A stretch of DNA of 64,000 bases from positions 3,287,001 through 3,351,000 of the forward strand of contig NZ_AP028664.1 in the NCBI RefSeq assembly GCF_041154455.1, given 5' to 3'. The translations under genes were made by a program, and so were the position numbers. The notes under the pieces were generated by a model that did no database searches, had not been told where the DNA came from, and saw nothing but the letters and a program-made list of their open reading frames with translations. How positions within the stretch are numbered: the first letter of the stretch is position 1; each line of letters begins with the position of its first letter. This document shows, piece by piece, positions 8,896 to 16,861 of this stretch. The stretch comes from Variovorax sp. V213 (GTDB lineage Bacteria; Pseudomonadota; Gammaproteobacteria; Burkholderiales; Burkholderiaceae_C).

Positions 8896-10071
8896 TCAGC
8901 GGAACCGATCCGCCGTTTCGCTTCCCAGATTCACCACTTGGGCAGCCGGCAGAATCAAACTGATCACGCGGTTCCACTTCACAAGCGGCACCGGGTCGAT
9001 GTAGACCACGTCTTGCGCCTCCAGGCTGAACTGCCTGGCCAGCACCATGGCGGCGGGGTTTTTGGCGTCCAGATGGAAGATCGCGGGCAAGCCGGTGGCA
9101 CCCTGGCGAATCACGTAGATCTGGCCGGGGTTGGAGGTGGTGAGCACCGGCCCGCCCGCTTCGCCCAGCGCTTCGTTCAGGTTGAGGCGCCCGTTGCCGC
9201 GCACCGTCAGGGCCGACGGGCGCAAGATTTCGCCCATCACGTACACCTTGGCGTCTTCGCGGTGGCCCACGCGAACGGTGTCGCCGCTCCTCAGTGGAAT
9301 GTCGTTGCCATCGCGGCCGGCTTCGCGCAGGCGCGTCAGGTTGATGTCGACGGACTTGCCATCACGAACCAGGGTCACGGCCGCAAAGTTTCCGTTTGCG
9401 GTGATGCCGCCGGCCCGGTTAATGGCCTCGGACAGCGTCATGGGCAAGTCGGTGAAGACCTGCGAGCCCGGTGCGCGCACTTCGCCTTCTACGTAGGCGC
9501 GGCGGCTTCTGAACGACTGAATGCGCACCGTCACTTGGGGCTCGCGCACCTGGGTGACGATCAACTTGGAGATGAGCTCGCCGGCCTCGGCCTCGGTGAG
9601 CCCGGCAACCCTGACGCGGCCCACATACGGAAAGGCGATTTCGCCCGACGAGTCGACGATGAAGCCCGGCGCGACGCTCACGCCCGTGGGGTCAGACTGC
9701 TGCGAGATGACTGCACCGGCATTGGGCAGCAGCTCGGGGTGGTCATACACGATGACGCCCACCACGTCTCCAGGGCCGATGGTGTAGCGCTGCGACTTGC
9801 CGAAGAGCGCCTGCACTTCCGGCGGCACGCTCTTGGGCGTCATTTTGGCCAGCGTGCGCACAAGGGCCGGCGTGATGGGGGTGATGCGGTCCTCAGGCGC
9901 TGCGTCGGGCAGGTACTGGAACTTGGGCGGCAGATCTTCCGCACTCTGGTAAGGCTCCACGGTACCCATGCCGGGCACGATGGTGCAGCCCTGGAGCAAC
10001 AGGGTACCTAGACCCAGGGTACCCACAAATAGGGCGGCGGACCACGCCGCCGCGTTGACTTGACGTCTCAA
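8896..10071 (-). CDS. wza: Wza-type outer-membrane polysaccharide export lipoprotein
   Basis: 391-residue export channel. A signal peptide ends in a lipobox with the lipidated Cys29 (LLLQGC). Next come the Poly_export domain (about residues 90-185, with YTIGPGDVVGVIVYDHPEL) and SLBB-type repeats (about 188-345). A C-terminal amphipathic segment (WNRVISLILPAAQVV) would form the outer-membrane helix barrel. Eight such subunits make the channel that takes the finished polymer out of the cell. First gene of the minus-strand operon and of ordinary high GC. No wzc/wzb kinase or phosphatase is visible, so it must lie outside the window if present. Confidence 0.95.
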   Translation of the reverse strand: MRRQVNAAAWSAALFVGTLGLGTLLLQGCTIVPGMGTVEPYQSAEDLPPKFQYLPDAAPEDRITPITPALVRTLAKMTPKSVPPEVQALFGKSQRYTIGPGDVVGVIVYDHPELLPNAGAVISQQSDPTGVSVAPGFIVDSSGEIAFPYVGRVRVAGLTEAEAGELISKLIVTQVREPQVTVRIQSFRSRRAYVEGEVRAPGSQVFTDLPMTLSEAINRAGGITANGNFAAVTLVRDGKSVDINLTRLREAGRDGNDIPLRSGDTVRVGHREDAKVYVMGEILRPSALTVRGNGRLNLNEALGEAGGPVLTTSNPGQIYVIRQGATGLPAIFHLDAKNPAAMVLARQFSLEAQDVVYIDPVPLVKWNRVISLILPAAQVVNLGSETADRFR

Positions 10072-10518
10072 AGCAAACCTCTGTGTTGTTTCACTCCGGG
10101 TGAAAGCCCGACAGAGGCGACAGAGGACTACCTGTCGCTCGATGCCCCCTCTTGTTCACAGAGTTTAACTTTTGCCGCCAAACGTTGCGATTCGTAAAAA
10201 GAGACGGAAATCACCTTTTTAGACATAAATAGCGAAATTTACAGTTTGCTACCCATGAGTTGGCGGAAGTGTGATGGATGTCACGTTTTGGTGCATGAGG
10301 TCGACTGCATTTGGTGCCTGCCAGACGAGCCTCCATGCATGCTTTCGGTTGTGCCTTGTTGCGGGCTGGGCCACCGGGCGAAACCGTGTACCAATATCTA
10401 TCGTTTTCCGGACAACTTATGTTTGGGCAGATGCCTCTAATCCGCTACTCAGCAGCGGGTCAGGTGAACAAGCTTCAATACTTCAAAAGTATCGGAAGGG
10501 CACTTGTTTTGAAAACCT
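10072..10518. promoter_or_regulatory. upstream region of wza, no gene seen
   Basis: About 450 bases without a convincing gene apart from the microprotein that follows. It should hold the wza promoter (minus strand). Visible elements are a tandem repeat GACAGAGGC/GACAGAGGA near 10110-10127, a small hairpin near 10090 (TTTCAC/GTGAAA), an AT-rich stretch at 10185-10245, the CRP-like site at 10270-10285, and a palindrome ATACTT-CAA-AAGTAT at 10478-10492 just upstream of the microprotein. I cannot place a convincing -35/-10 pair or a JUMPstart/ops element. Confidence 0.4.
10270..10285. promoter_or_regulatory. CRP/FNR-family-like binding site
   Basis: TGTGA-N6-TCACG: nine of ten consensus half-site bases of a CRP operator (TGTGA-N6-TCACA). 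It lies about 200 bases upstream of the wza start and 234 bases upstream of the microprotein start. Exopolysaccharide genes are commonly under CRP-family (including Clp-type) control. The match is read directly; which gene it acts on is inference. Confidence 0.35.
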
Positions 10519-10617
10519 ATGTACACCCTCGCACTCGACATCGGAATATTTGTGGCCGGCACGTTACTAGGCGTTGTGAGCATGTGCCTGCTCTTCGTCG
10601 CGCGGTCTGACGACTGA
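10519..10617 (+). CDS. 32-residue single-span membrane microprotein (DUF3789-like)
   Basis: A 32-codon frame encoding MYTLALDIGIFVAGTLLG followed by a hydrophobic VVSMCLLF core and an RSDD tail. It has one transmembrane span, a Gly-x-x-x-Gly-like face and an acidic C-terminus. The pattern (short N-terminus, G-x-x-G-V-x-x-M-C-L, charged end) recalls the DUF3789 microproteins known from phages and many bacteria; this is recognition from memory. The Shine-Dalgarno sequence is weak, and a palindrome lies 27 bases upstream. It is the only plus-strand gene in this stretch and ends 15 bases before the terminator of the converging tRNA gene. Function unknown. Confidence 0.5.
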   Translation: MYTLALDIGIFVAGTLLGVVSMCLLFVARSDD

Positions 10618-10631
10618 CCCCGTCGCCGGGC

Positions 10632-10667
10632 AAAAAAAACGGGTCAGAGCTTGTGGCTCTGACCCGT
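10632..10667 (-). terminator. intrinsic terminator of tRNA-Pro
   Basis: Perfect 12-bp stem (ACGGGTCAGAGC with its complement) and a 5-base loop. On the minus strand it is followed by a run of eight T. It lies 18 bases past the 3' end of the tRNA gene. Confidence 0.9.
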
Positions 10668-10685
10668 TGATCTATCTGACGATAT

Positions 10686-10762
10686 TGGTCGGTGTGAAAG
10701 GATTCGAACCTTCGACCCCTTGCACCCCATGCAAGTGCGCTACCAGGCTGCGCCACACACCG
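10686..10762 (-). tRNA. tRNA-Pro (anticodon GGG)
   Basis: 77 bases including an encoded CCA end. The acceptor stem CGGTGTG/CACACCG is perfect and followed by discriminator A and CCA. The D arm carries the AGCCTGGTAGC pattern, and the T arm contains GGTTCGAATCC. The anticodon stem CTTGC/GCAAG encloses loop ATGGGGT, giving anticodon GGG (reads CCC and CCU). It lies downstream of merR with its own terminator, the usual arrangement after ihfA-merR in this family. Confidence 0.97.
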
Positions 10763-10788
10763 AAGCTCTCAATTATAGCCGGCTGAAA

Positions 10789-11265
10789 TCACCGTCCGAT
10801 GGTCAGCAGCTCACGAATTTCAAAAAGCTCGCGCCGCAGGTGCATCAGCTGCGACGGATCGACGATGCGGGCCGTGGCTTGCCGGAGTTCGGGGTTGTGG
10901 GCGTCTTCGTCCTGGTGCATGGCGGCATCGAACTCTTCCTGGTCGATCTCGACGGCTTCCATGCCCTCGAGCGGCACGATGCCGGCCTTGCGACGCTCGC
11001 GCTCGCCTTGCACGAGTTCTTGCAGCTTGTTGCGCGCGCCGCTGATGGTAAAGCCCTGGTCGTAGAGCAGATCGCGGATGCGGCGAATCATGAGCACCTC
11101 GTGGTGCTGGTAGTAGCGCCGGTTGCCGCGCCGCTTCATGGGGCGCAGTTGCGTGAACTCCTGCTCCCAATAGCGCAGCACGTGCGGCTTGACGCCACAC
11201 AGCTCGCCAACCTCACCGATGGTGAAGTAGCGTTTGACGGGAATGGGCGGGAGCGTTTTCTCCAT
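10789..11265 (-). CDS. MerR-family transcriptional regulator
   Basis: 158 residues. The N-terminal winged helix-turn-helix of MerR type reads YFTIGEVGELCGVKPHVLRY, then WEQEF and RRYYQHHEVLMIRRIRDLLY. A coiled-coil dimer helix (ARNKLQELVQGERERRK) and a short acidic C-terminus with no metal-binding cysteines follow. It is the small regulator always found next to ihfA in beta- and gammaproteobacteria; its targets are not known to me. ATG at 11265 is preferred over a TTG nine bases further up. It is read in line with ihfA after a 65-base gap. Confidence 0.92.
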   Translation of the reverse strand: MEKTLPPIPVKRYFTIGEVGELCGVKPHVLRYWEQEFTQLRPMKRRGNRRYYQHHEVLMIRRIRDLLYDQGFTISGARNKLQELVQGERERRKAGIVPLEGMEAVEIDQEEFDAAMHQDEDAHNPELRQATARIVDPSQLMHLRRELFEIRELLTIGR

Positions 11266-11330
11266 TGAAATCAAGACCGTGCGCGGGAAACCTTAGAGAT
11301 TACTCTACGCACCCGCGCAGCGCCAAGCAC

Positions 11331-11702
11331 TTATTCGGCGCCCAGGCTCCACTCGACCTCGGAAGTGCCGCTGGGCTCGATGCTCCCGTGGATCTGCTCC
11401 TTCAGCTTGGCGCTTGCGTGAAAGGTGGCCACGCGCCGCTCGCCGATGGGAATGGCTTCGCCGGTGCGCGGATTGCGGCCCGGCCGCGGTGCCTTCACGC
11501 GGATCTGGAAGTTGCCAAAGCCCGAAATCTTGACGTCGGTGCCTTCGATCAGGCTGTTGGCGATGAGGTCGAAGAAGGCCTCGACCATGTCCTTGGATTC
11601 GCGCTTGTTGAGGCCGATCTGCTCGAACAGCAGGTCGGCCAGGTGCGCCTTGGTGAGTGCGGGCGTTTCGAGGGCTTCGAGCGTGAATTCCGCGGCGTTC
11701 AT
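11331..11702 (-). CDS. ihfA: integration host factor, alpha subunit
   Basis: About 123 residues, slightly longer than the enteric protein because of a C-terminal tail (IHGSIEPSGTSEVEWSLGAE). Core motifs are LTKAHLADLLFEQIGLNKRE, the VKISGFGNFQIR strand pair, and the DNA-intercalating loop PRPGRNPRTGE. With IhfB it bends DNA at specific sites. Start: the ATG at 11702 has a strong Shine-Dalgarno sequence (AGGGGG, 8 bases upstream); an ATG at 11708 overlapping the pheT stop is also possible. Last protein gene of the thrS-pheT transcription unit before merR. Confidence 0.95.
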   Translation of the reverse strand: MNAAEFTLEALETPALTKAHLADLLFEQIGLNKRESKDMVEAFFDLIANSLIEGTDVKISGFGNFQIRVKAPRPGRNPRTGEAIPIGERRVATFHASAKLKEQIHGSIEPSGTSEVEWSLGAE

Positions 11703-11707
11703 TCTCA

Positions 11708-14149
11708 TCACCCCCTCAGGCGCGCGCCGAGTCTGGCGCTCAATTGTTCGACGATGGCGCGCACGGCAGGTTCCACCTGCTCGTCGGTGAGCGTGGCGTT
11801 GTCGTCCTGGAAGCTCAGGCGAACCGCCATGCTCTTCTCCCCTTGCGCCAGGCCGCCCGATGCGGGCGCCGCGCCGTCGCGCGCAGGCTGTGGGCGATAG
11901 ATGTCGAACAGCGTGGCGTCGCGCAGCAGCCCTTGCGCCGCGGCCGCCGATTGAATGGCCTGCATCAACGCATTGTGCGTGACGGATTCGGCCACGACTA
12001 CGGCAATGTCGCGCTCGACGGCCTGGTGCTTGGGCACCGGCTGGGCCACGGGCACGGGCCGCGCGGTCACTGCGTCGAGGTCGAGTTCAAAAACCACGGG
12101 CGCCAGGGCAAAGTCCCACTTCTGGCGCCAGCGCGGATGCAGCTCGCCGACAAAGCCAATGGCCTTGCCGTCGATCAGCACGCGCGCGGAGCGGCCGGGG
12201 TGCAGGGCCGGATGCTCGGCCGCCTCGAAGCTGGGCACCAGCGGTGCGAGCAGCGCTTCGACGTCGCCCTTGGCGTCATAAAAATCGACGCGGTGCGGCT
12301 TGCCGTCCCAGCGCGCTTCTTCGGCGTCGCCCAGGGCAAGGCCGGCCACGCGCATGGGCTGGTGAACGCCGCGCACGGTGCTGTCGGTGGTGGCCACGCT
12401 GTCGTCGCGCAAGAACACGCGGCCCACTTCGAACACGCGCACGCGCGGGGCCTTGCGGTCGAGGTTGAACTTGAGCACCTGCAGCAGCGAGCCGATCAGC
12501 GACGAACGCATCACGCTCATCTGGCTGGCGATGGGGTTCAGCAGCTTGACGGGGTTGGCATTGCCGGCCAGGTCTTGCTCCCAGTGCGCTTCGACAAAAC
12601 TGAAGTTGATGGTTTCCTGGTAGCCGAGCGCCGCAAGGCTGCGGCGCACCGCGAAGCGGCTGCGCTGGGCCTCGGGCCGCACGCGGGCGGTAATGGGCGC
12701 CAGCGGCGCGGTGGTCGGCAGGTTGTTGAAGCCGATCAGGCGCGCCACCTCTTCGATGAGGTCTTCTTCGATCAGCAGGTCGAAGCGGTGCGGCGGCGGC
12801 GTGACGGTCAATGTGCCCTCGCCTTCGCCAAGGGCAAAACCCAGGCGGCGCAGTGCGTCGGCGCATTGCGCCTGCGAGAGCGGCATGCCGATGACGCGCG
12901 CGGCACGCGCCACGCGCAGCGTGACGGGCATGGCCTCGGGCACGTTCAGGATCTTGTCGTCCATGGCGCCGGCCTGGCCGCCGCAGATCTCGATGACGAG
13001 TTGCGTGATGCGCTCGATGATTTCGACCGTGCGGCTCGGGTCGACGCCGCGCTCGTAGCGATGCCCGGCATCGGTCGAGAAGTTGAAGCGGCGCGAGCGG
13101 CCCTGAACGGCTTCGGGCCACCAGAACGCGGCCTCGACGTAGATGTTGCGCGTGTCGTCGGACACCGAGGTGGCATCGCCGCCCATGATGCCGGCAAGCG
13201 ATTCGACGGCCTGGTCGTCGGCAATCACGCCCACCTTGTCGTCGACGCTGATGGTGTTGCCGTTCAGCAGCTTGAGCTGCTCGCCCGCCTTGCCCCAGCG
13301 CACGGTGAGGCCGCCGTGGATCTTGTCGAGGTCGAAGATGTGGCTGGGCTGGCCGTACTCGAACATGACGTAGTTCGAAATGTCGACCAGCGGCGTCACG
13401 CTGCGCTGGCCGCAGCGCGCCAGGCGTTCGACCATCCAGGCCGGCGTGGCGACCTTGGTGTTCACGCCGCGCACAATGCGGCCCGAAAAACGGCCGCAGA
13501 GTTCGGGCGCTTCCACCTTCACCGGCAGCACGTCGGCAAACGATGTTGCAACCGGCGCAATGGCGGGCGTCTTGAGCGGTGCCCCGGTGAGGGCCGAGAG
13601 TTCGCGTGCAATGCCGTACACGCTCAGGCCATGCGCGAGGTTGGGCGTGAGCTTCAGCGTAAGGAGCGCGTCGTCGAGCTTGAGCACGTCGCGCACGTCG
13701 GCGCCAATGGGCGCGTCGGCGTCGAGCTCGAGCAGGCCGCCGTGGTCTTCGCTCAGCTTGAGCTCGCGGGCCGAGCACAGCATGCCCTGGCTTTCGACGC
13801 CGCGCAGCTTGCCAAGCTTGATGAGAAAGGGCTTGCCGTCTTCGCCCGGCGGCAGTTCGGCGCCGACCAGCGCGCAGGGCACCTTGATGCCGACGCGCGC
13901 ATTGGGTGCGCCGCACACGATGTTGAGCAAGGCGCCCTGCCCCGCGTCGACTTGGCACACGCGCAGGCGATCGGCGTTGGGGTGCTGCACGGCTTCCTTG
14001 ATCTCGCCAACCACGATGCGGCTGAAGGGCGGCGCCACGGGGCGGCGCTCTTCGACCTCGAAGCCGCCCATGGTGAGCGTTTCGGCCAGCTCGGCACTGC
14101 CGAGAGGCGGGTTGCAGAACTCGCGCAGCCAGGATTCCGGGAATTGCAT
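11708..14149 (-). CDS. pheT: phenylalanine--tRNA ligase beta subunit
   Basis: 813 residues, normal for the bacterial beta subunit. In order: an N-terminal EMAP/OB tRNA-binding domain (about 40-150, VGEIKEAVQHPNADRLRVCQ), the B3/B4 editing domain (about 210-385), the B5 domain (about 400-475), the catalytic-like core, and a C-terminal FDX-ACB anticodon domain (PVPKHQAVERDIAVVV). It pairs with PheS as an alpha2beta2 enzyme charging tRNA-Phe and hydrolyses Tyr-tRNA-Phe. It lies 39 bases downstream of pheS and slightly overlaps ihfA. Confidence 0.98.
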   Translation of the reverse strand: MQFPESWLREFCNPPLGSAELAETLTMGGFEVEERRPVAPPFSRIVVGEIKEAVQHPNADRLRVCQVDAGQGALLNIVCGAPNARVGIKVPCALVGAELPPGEDGKPFLIKLGKLRGVESQGMLCSARELKLSEDHGGLLELDADAPIGADVRDVLKLDDALLTLKLTPNLAHGLSVYGIARELSALTGAPLKTPAIAPVATSFADVLPVKVEAPELCGRFSGRIVRGVNTKVATPAWMVERLARCGQRSVTPLVDISNYVMFEYGQPSHIFDLDKIHGGLTVRWGKAGEQLKLLNGNTISVDDKVGVIADDQAVESLAGIMGGDATSVSDDTRNIYVEAAFWWPEAVQGRSRRFNFSTDAGHRYERGVDPSRTVEIIERITQLVIEICGGQAGAMDDKILNVPEAMPVTLRVARAARVIGMPLSQAQCADALRRLGFALGEGEGTLTVTPPPHRFDLLIEEDLIEEVARLIGFNNLPTTAPLAPITARVRPEAQRSRFAVRRSLAALGYQETINFSFVEAHWEQDLAGNANPVKLLNPIASQMSVMRSSLIGSLLQVLKFNLDRKAPRVRVFEVGRVFLRDDSVATTDSTVRGVHQPMRVAGLALGDAEEARWDGKPHRVDFYDAKGDVEALLAPLVPSFEAAEHPALHPGRSARVLIDGKAIGFVGELHPRWRQKWDFALAPVVFELDLDAVTARPVPVAQPVPKHQAVERDIAVVVAESVTHNALMQAIQSAAAAQGLLRDATLFDIYRPQPARDGAAPASGGLAQGEKSMAVRLSFQDDNATLTDEQVEPAVRAIVEQLSARLGARLRG

Positions 14150-14188
14150 CTCTTCGATCTCGTATTCGGTTTTTCTATGGATGGGTGC

Positions 14189-15265
14189 TTACTGGAACTG
14201 CGAGAGAAAGCGCAAGTCGCCGTCGAAGAACAGTCGCAAGTCGTTCACGCCGTAGCGCAGCATCGTGAGGCGGTCGGGCCCCATGCCAAAGGCAAAGCCG
14301 ATGTAGCGCTCGGGGTCGAGCCCCATGTTGCGCACCACGTTCGGGTGCACCTGGCCCGAACCGGCGACTTCGAGCCAGCGGCCGGCCAGCGGGCCGCTCG
14401 CAAACTGGATGTCGATTTCGGCGCTGGGCTCGGTAAAAGGAAAGAAGCTCGGGCGAAAGCGCAACACCAAGTCATCGCTCTCGAAGAAGGTGCGGCAGAA
14501 GTCGGTGAAGACGACCTTCAGGTCCTTGAAGCTCACGTTTTCGCCGAGCCACAGGCCTTCGCACTGGTGGAACATGGGCGAGTGCGTGGCGTCGCTGTCG
14601 ACGCGGTAGGTGCGGCCGGGCGCAATCACGCGGATCTCGGGCGCCTTGACGGCACCGGTGGTGTCGGCTGCCGCGGCGGCAAACTCGGCCGCGTACTTCT
14701 TGATGTGCTGATGCGCATAGCGCACCTGCATCGGGCTGGTGTGCGGACGCAGGTTGTACGGAATGCCGTCGTCGCCGTTCAGGTCGACATAGAAGGTGTC
14801 CTGCATCGAACGCGCAGGATGGTTCGGCGGGTTGTTGAGCGAGGTGAAGCTGTGCCAGTCGCTCTCGATCTCCGGGCCGTCGGCCACGTCGAAGCCCATG
14901 CTGGAGAAGATCTCCTCGATGCGCTCCAGGGTGCGGCTCACCGGGTGCAAGCCACCCGGATTGCGGCGGCTGCCGGGCAGGCTCACGTCGAGGGCCTCGG
15001 CGCGCAGCTGCAGCGAAAGCTCTTCGTCGGCCAGTTGCTGGCGGCGTTCGGTCAGCGAGGACTCGATGGCCTGCTTGGCCACGTTGATTGCGGCGCCGCG
15101 CGACTTCTTCTCGTCGACGCTGAGCGCGGCCATGCCCTTCATCAGCTCGGTGATGCGGCCCGACTTGCCGAGGAACTGCGCCTTGGCGTTCTCGAGCTCG
15201 GCGGGCGTTTTCGCTTCGGCGAAGGCGGCGCGTGCGGTGGCGACCAGGGAGTCCAACTCGTTCAT
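14189..15265 (-). CDS. pheS: phenylalanine--tRNA ligase alpha subunit
   Basis: 358 residues. The N-terminal coiled-coil arm (about 1-90) is followed by the class II catalytic core: HPARSMQDTFYV, LRPHTSPMQVRYA (motif 1/2 region), GRTYRVDSDATHSPMFHQ (motif 2) and GFAFGMGPDRLTMLRYG (motif 3). The ATG at 15265 gives the standard MNELDSLVATA start; the open frame continues upstream but without family similarity. The 115-base gap to rplT holds two hairpins, one with a T-run. Confidence 0.98.
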   Translation of the reverse strand: MNELDSLVATARAAFAEAKTPAELENAKAQFLGKSGRITELMKGMAALSVDEKKSRGAAINVAKQAIESSLTERRQQLADEELSLQLRAEALDVSLPGSRRNPGGLHPVSRTLERIEEIFSSMGFDVADGPEIESDWHSFTSLNNPPNHPARSMQDTFYVDLNGDDGIPYNLRPHTSPMQVRYAHQHIKKYAAEFAAAAADTTGAVKAPEIRVIAPGRTYRVDSDATHSPMFHQCEGLWLGENVSFKDLKVVFTDFCRTFFESDDLVLRFRPSFFPFTEPSAEIDIQFASGPLAGRWLEVAGSGQVHPNVVRNMGLDPERYIGFAFGMGPDRLTMLRYGVNDLRLFFDGDLRFLSQFQ

Positions 15266-15290
15266 AGCAACAGAAAATAGGCGGGGAAAT

Positions 15291-15363
15291 AAAAAAAGAG
15301 CTGGAGCCTTTTCAAGCGCCAGCCCTTGTGTCGTGGGCGCAGGAGGCTGCCACGAAGGCAGCC
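15291..15363 (-). promoter_or_regulatory. rplT-pheS intergenic hairpins, possible attenuator/partial terminator
   Basis: Two stems on the minus strand between rplT and pheS. The first is GGCTGCC-ttcgt-GGCAGCC (15345-15363), a perfect 7-bp stem. The second, GCTGG...CCAGC (15300-15323), is followed by TCTTTTTTT, which resembles an intrinsic terminator with a weak stem. It could lower pheST expression relative to rplT. I see no Phe-rich leader peptide here. Confidence 0.45.
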
Positions 15364-15380
15364 GCCCTTGCTTTACAGGA

Positions 15381-15740
15381 TCAAGCAGCCAGCTTGGCCT
15401 TGACCTGCTCCACGATGCCGGCAAAAGCGGCCTTGTCGTGCACTGCGATGTCCGCAAGCATCTTGCGGTCGATCTCGATTCCGGCCTTGCGGATGCCGTT
15501 TGCAAACTGGCTGTAGGTCAGGCCCAGTTCGCGCGAGGCGGCGTTGATACGCGCGATCCACAGTTGACGGAAAACGCGCTTCTTGTTGCGGCGGTCACGG
15601 TAGGCATATTGCCCAGCCTTCATCACCGCCTGTTTGGCGATGCGGAAGACATTACCGCGGCGACCGCGGAAACCCTTGGCGAGTGCGAGAACTTTCTTGT
15701 GGCGGGCGCGAGCCGTTACACCACGTTTGACGCGAGGCAT
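15381..15740 (-). CDS. rplT: 50S ribosomal protein L20
   Basis: 119 residues, the standard length. It starts MPRVKRGVTARARHKKVLAL, and contains GFRGRRGNVFRIAKQAVMKA, YRDRRNKKRVFRQLWIARIN and a C-terminal FANGIRKAGIEIDRKML. It is an early 23S rRNA-binding assembly protein. In other proteobacteria it represses its own operon by binding the rpmI leader; whether that holds here cannot be read. 24 bases after rpmI. Confidence 0.98.
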   Translation of the reverse strand: MPRVKRGVTARARHKKVLALAKGFRGRRGNVFRIAKQAVMKAGQYAYRDRRNKKRVFRQLWIARINAASRELGLTYSQFANGIRKAGIEIDRKMLADIAVHDKAAFAGIVEQVKAKLAA

Positions 15741-15764
15741 GTGTGTACTCCTTGTTCGTCTGAG

Positions 15765-15968
15765 TTAAATGCCACGGCCGGGCAGCATGGCGGCGACAGA
15801 AACCATGTTGGTTTCATGCACTGCGACTGCACCACGCAGGTGACGCTTGTTCTTGGTGGTCTTCTTCGTCAAGATGTGACGCTTGAAGGCTTGACCGCGC
15901 TTGACGGTGCCACCGGGACGAACGCGGAAACGTTTTTTCGCGCTGCTCTTGGTCTTCATTTTGGGCAT
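15765..15968 (-). CDS. rpmI: 50S ribosomal protein L35
   Basis: 67 residues, starting MPKMKTKSSAKKRFRVRPGG and continuing with KRGQAFKRHILTKKTTKNKR. Highly basic, family-typical length. Clear Shine-Dalgarno sequence (AAAGGAG) before the ATG. The 170-base gap from infC is long for this operon and may hold the L20 operator, but no element can be named with confidence. Confidence 0.98.
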   Translation of the reverse strand: MPKMKTKSSAKKRFRVRPGGTVKRGQAFKRHILTKKTTKNKRHLRGAVAVHETNMVSVAAMLPGRGI

Positions 15969-16138
15969 GTGAATGCTCCTTTAGTTTGTGCTCGTGAGGC
16001 GCCGCGGATACTCCACGGACTTGTTGGCCCCGAGACACTTCTTTATCTCGCCCCTGCCTGCTCTTCTTGCGAAGCGCCGGCAACGGCGAAATTCTTTAAA
16101 ACCCTGCTATCTATCTCTCTGTCACCCAACCAGCCTTT

Positions 16139-16747
16139 TCAGGCTGCCGCGGGCGCCGACGTTTCCGACGACACGGGCTTGGCGGTACCACCGCCACCCG
16201 GTTTCTTGCGGCCCGGAGCGATCATCATGATCATCTGCCGGCCTTCGAGCTTGGGAAACTGCTCCACGACGATCAGGTCGCCCAGCTCATCGCGAATGCG
16301 CTGCAGCAAGGCCAGGCCGAGTTCCTGGTGCGTGATCTCGCGGCCGCGGAAGCGCAGCGTGATCTTGCATTTGTCACCCTCTTCAAGAAAGCGCTTGATG
16401 TTGCGCATCTTGATGTTGTAGTCGCCATCGTCGGTACCGGGCCGGAACTTGATTTCCTTGACCTCGATGACCTTCTGCTTCGACTTCGCCTCGGCCGCCT
16501 TCTTCTGCTCGTGGTACTTGAACTTGCCGTACTCGATCAGGCGGCACACTGGCGGATTGGCCGCGGCGACGACCTCCACCAGATCCACGTCAGCCTCACC
16601 GGCAAGGCGCAAGGCCTCGGAGAGACTCATAACACCCAATGGCTCGTTTTCCGGGCCTACAAGGCGGACTTCCGGGGCCATGATTTCCCGGTTCAGGCGG
16701 TGTTGGCGTTCCTCGCGGTGGCGGCGGTCGCGAAATGCAGTAGCGAT
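16139..16747 (-). CDS. infC: translation initiation factor IF-3 (atypical ATC start)
   Basis: 202 residues when read from the ATC at 16747. The N-domain includes RLVGPENEPLGVMSLSEAL and the linker/C-domain includes VKEIKFRPGTDDGDYNIKMR and FRGREITHQELG, with a Pro/Gly/Ala-rich tail. The first ATG (16681) would remove conserved N-terminal residues. The frame upstream reads ATAFRDRRHREERQHRLN, the usual betaproteobacterial IF-3 start, and the only start with a Shine-Dalgarno sequence (AAGGA, 8 bases) is the ATC codon. Non-AUG starts of infC are known and let IF-3 repress its own translation. It follows thrS after 114 bases. Confidence 0.95.
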   Translation of the reverse strand: MATAFRDRRHREERQHRLNREIMAPEVRLVGPENEPLGVMSLSEALRLAGEADVDLVEVVAAANPPVCRLIEYGKFKYHEQKKAAEAKSKQKVIEVKEIKFRPGTDDGDYNIKMRNIKRFLEEGDKCKITLRFRGREITHQELGLALLQRIRDELGDLIVVEQFPKLEGRQMIMMIAPGRKKPGGGGTAKPVSSETSAPAAA

Positions 16748-16861
16748 GGTCAGAATCCTTCAAAAATTGCTACAAAATCTGTAGCGGAAGCCGGGTCAGT
16801 CCTCGCGGACAAGCGGCATGATTTGGTCGAGAAACACAAGTTGGGGTGCTTCTGGGACTAA

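Noticed and set aside
10186..10250. JUMPstart/ops element before wza
   Set aside because: The GGCGGTAG core is not present on the minus strand in the gap.
11744..15280. Very long plus-strand open frame (over 1100 codons) opposite pheT/pheS
   Set aside because: Antisense shadow of high-GC genes: the frame is the mirror of conserved synthetase codons, is His/Arg/Ala-biased, and shows no domain.
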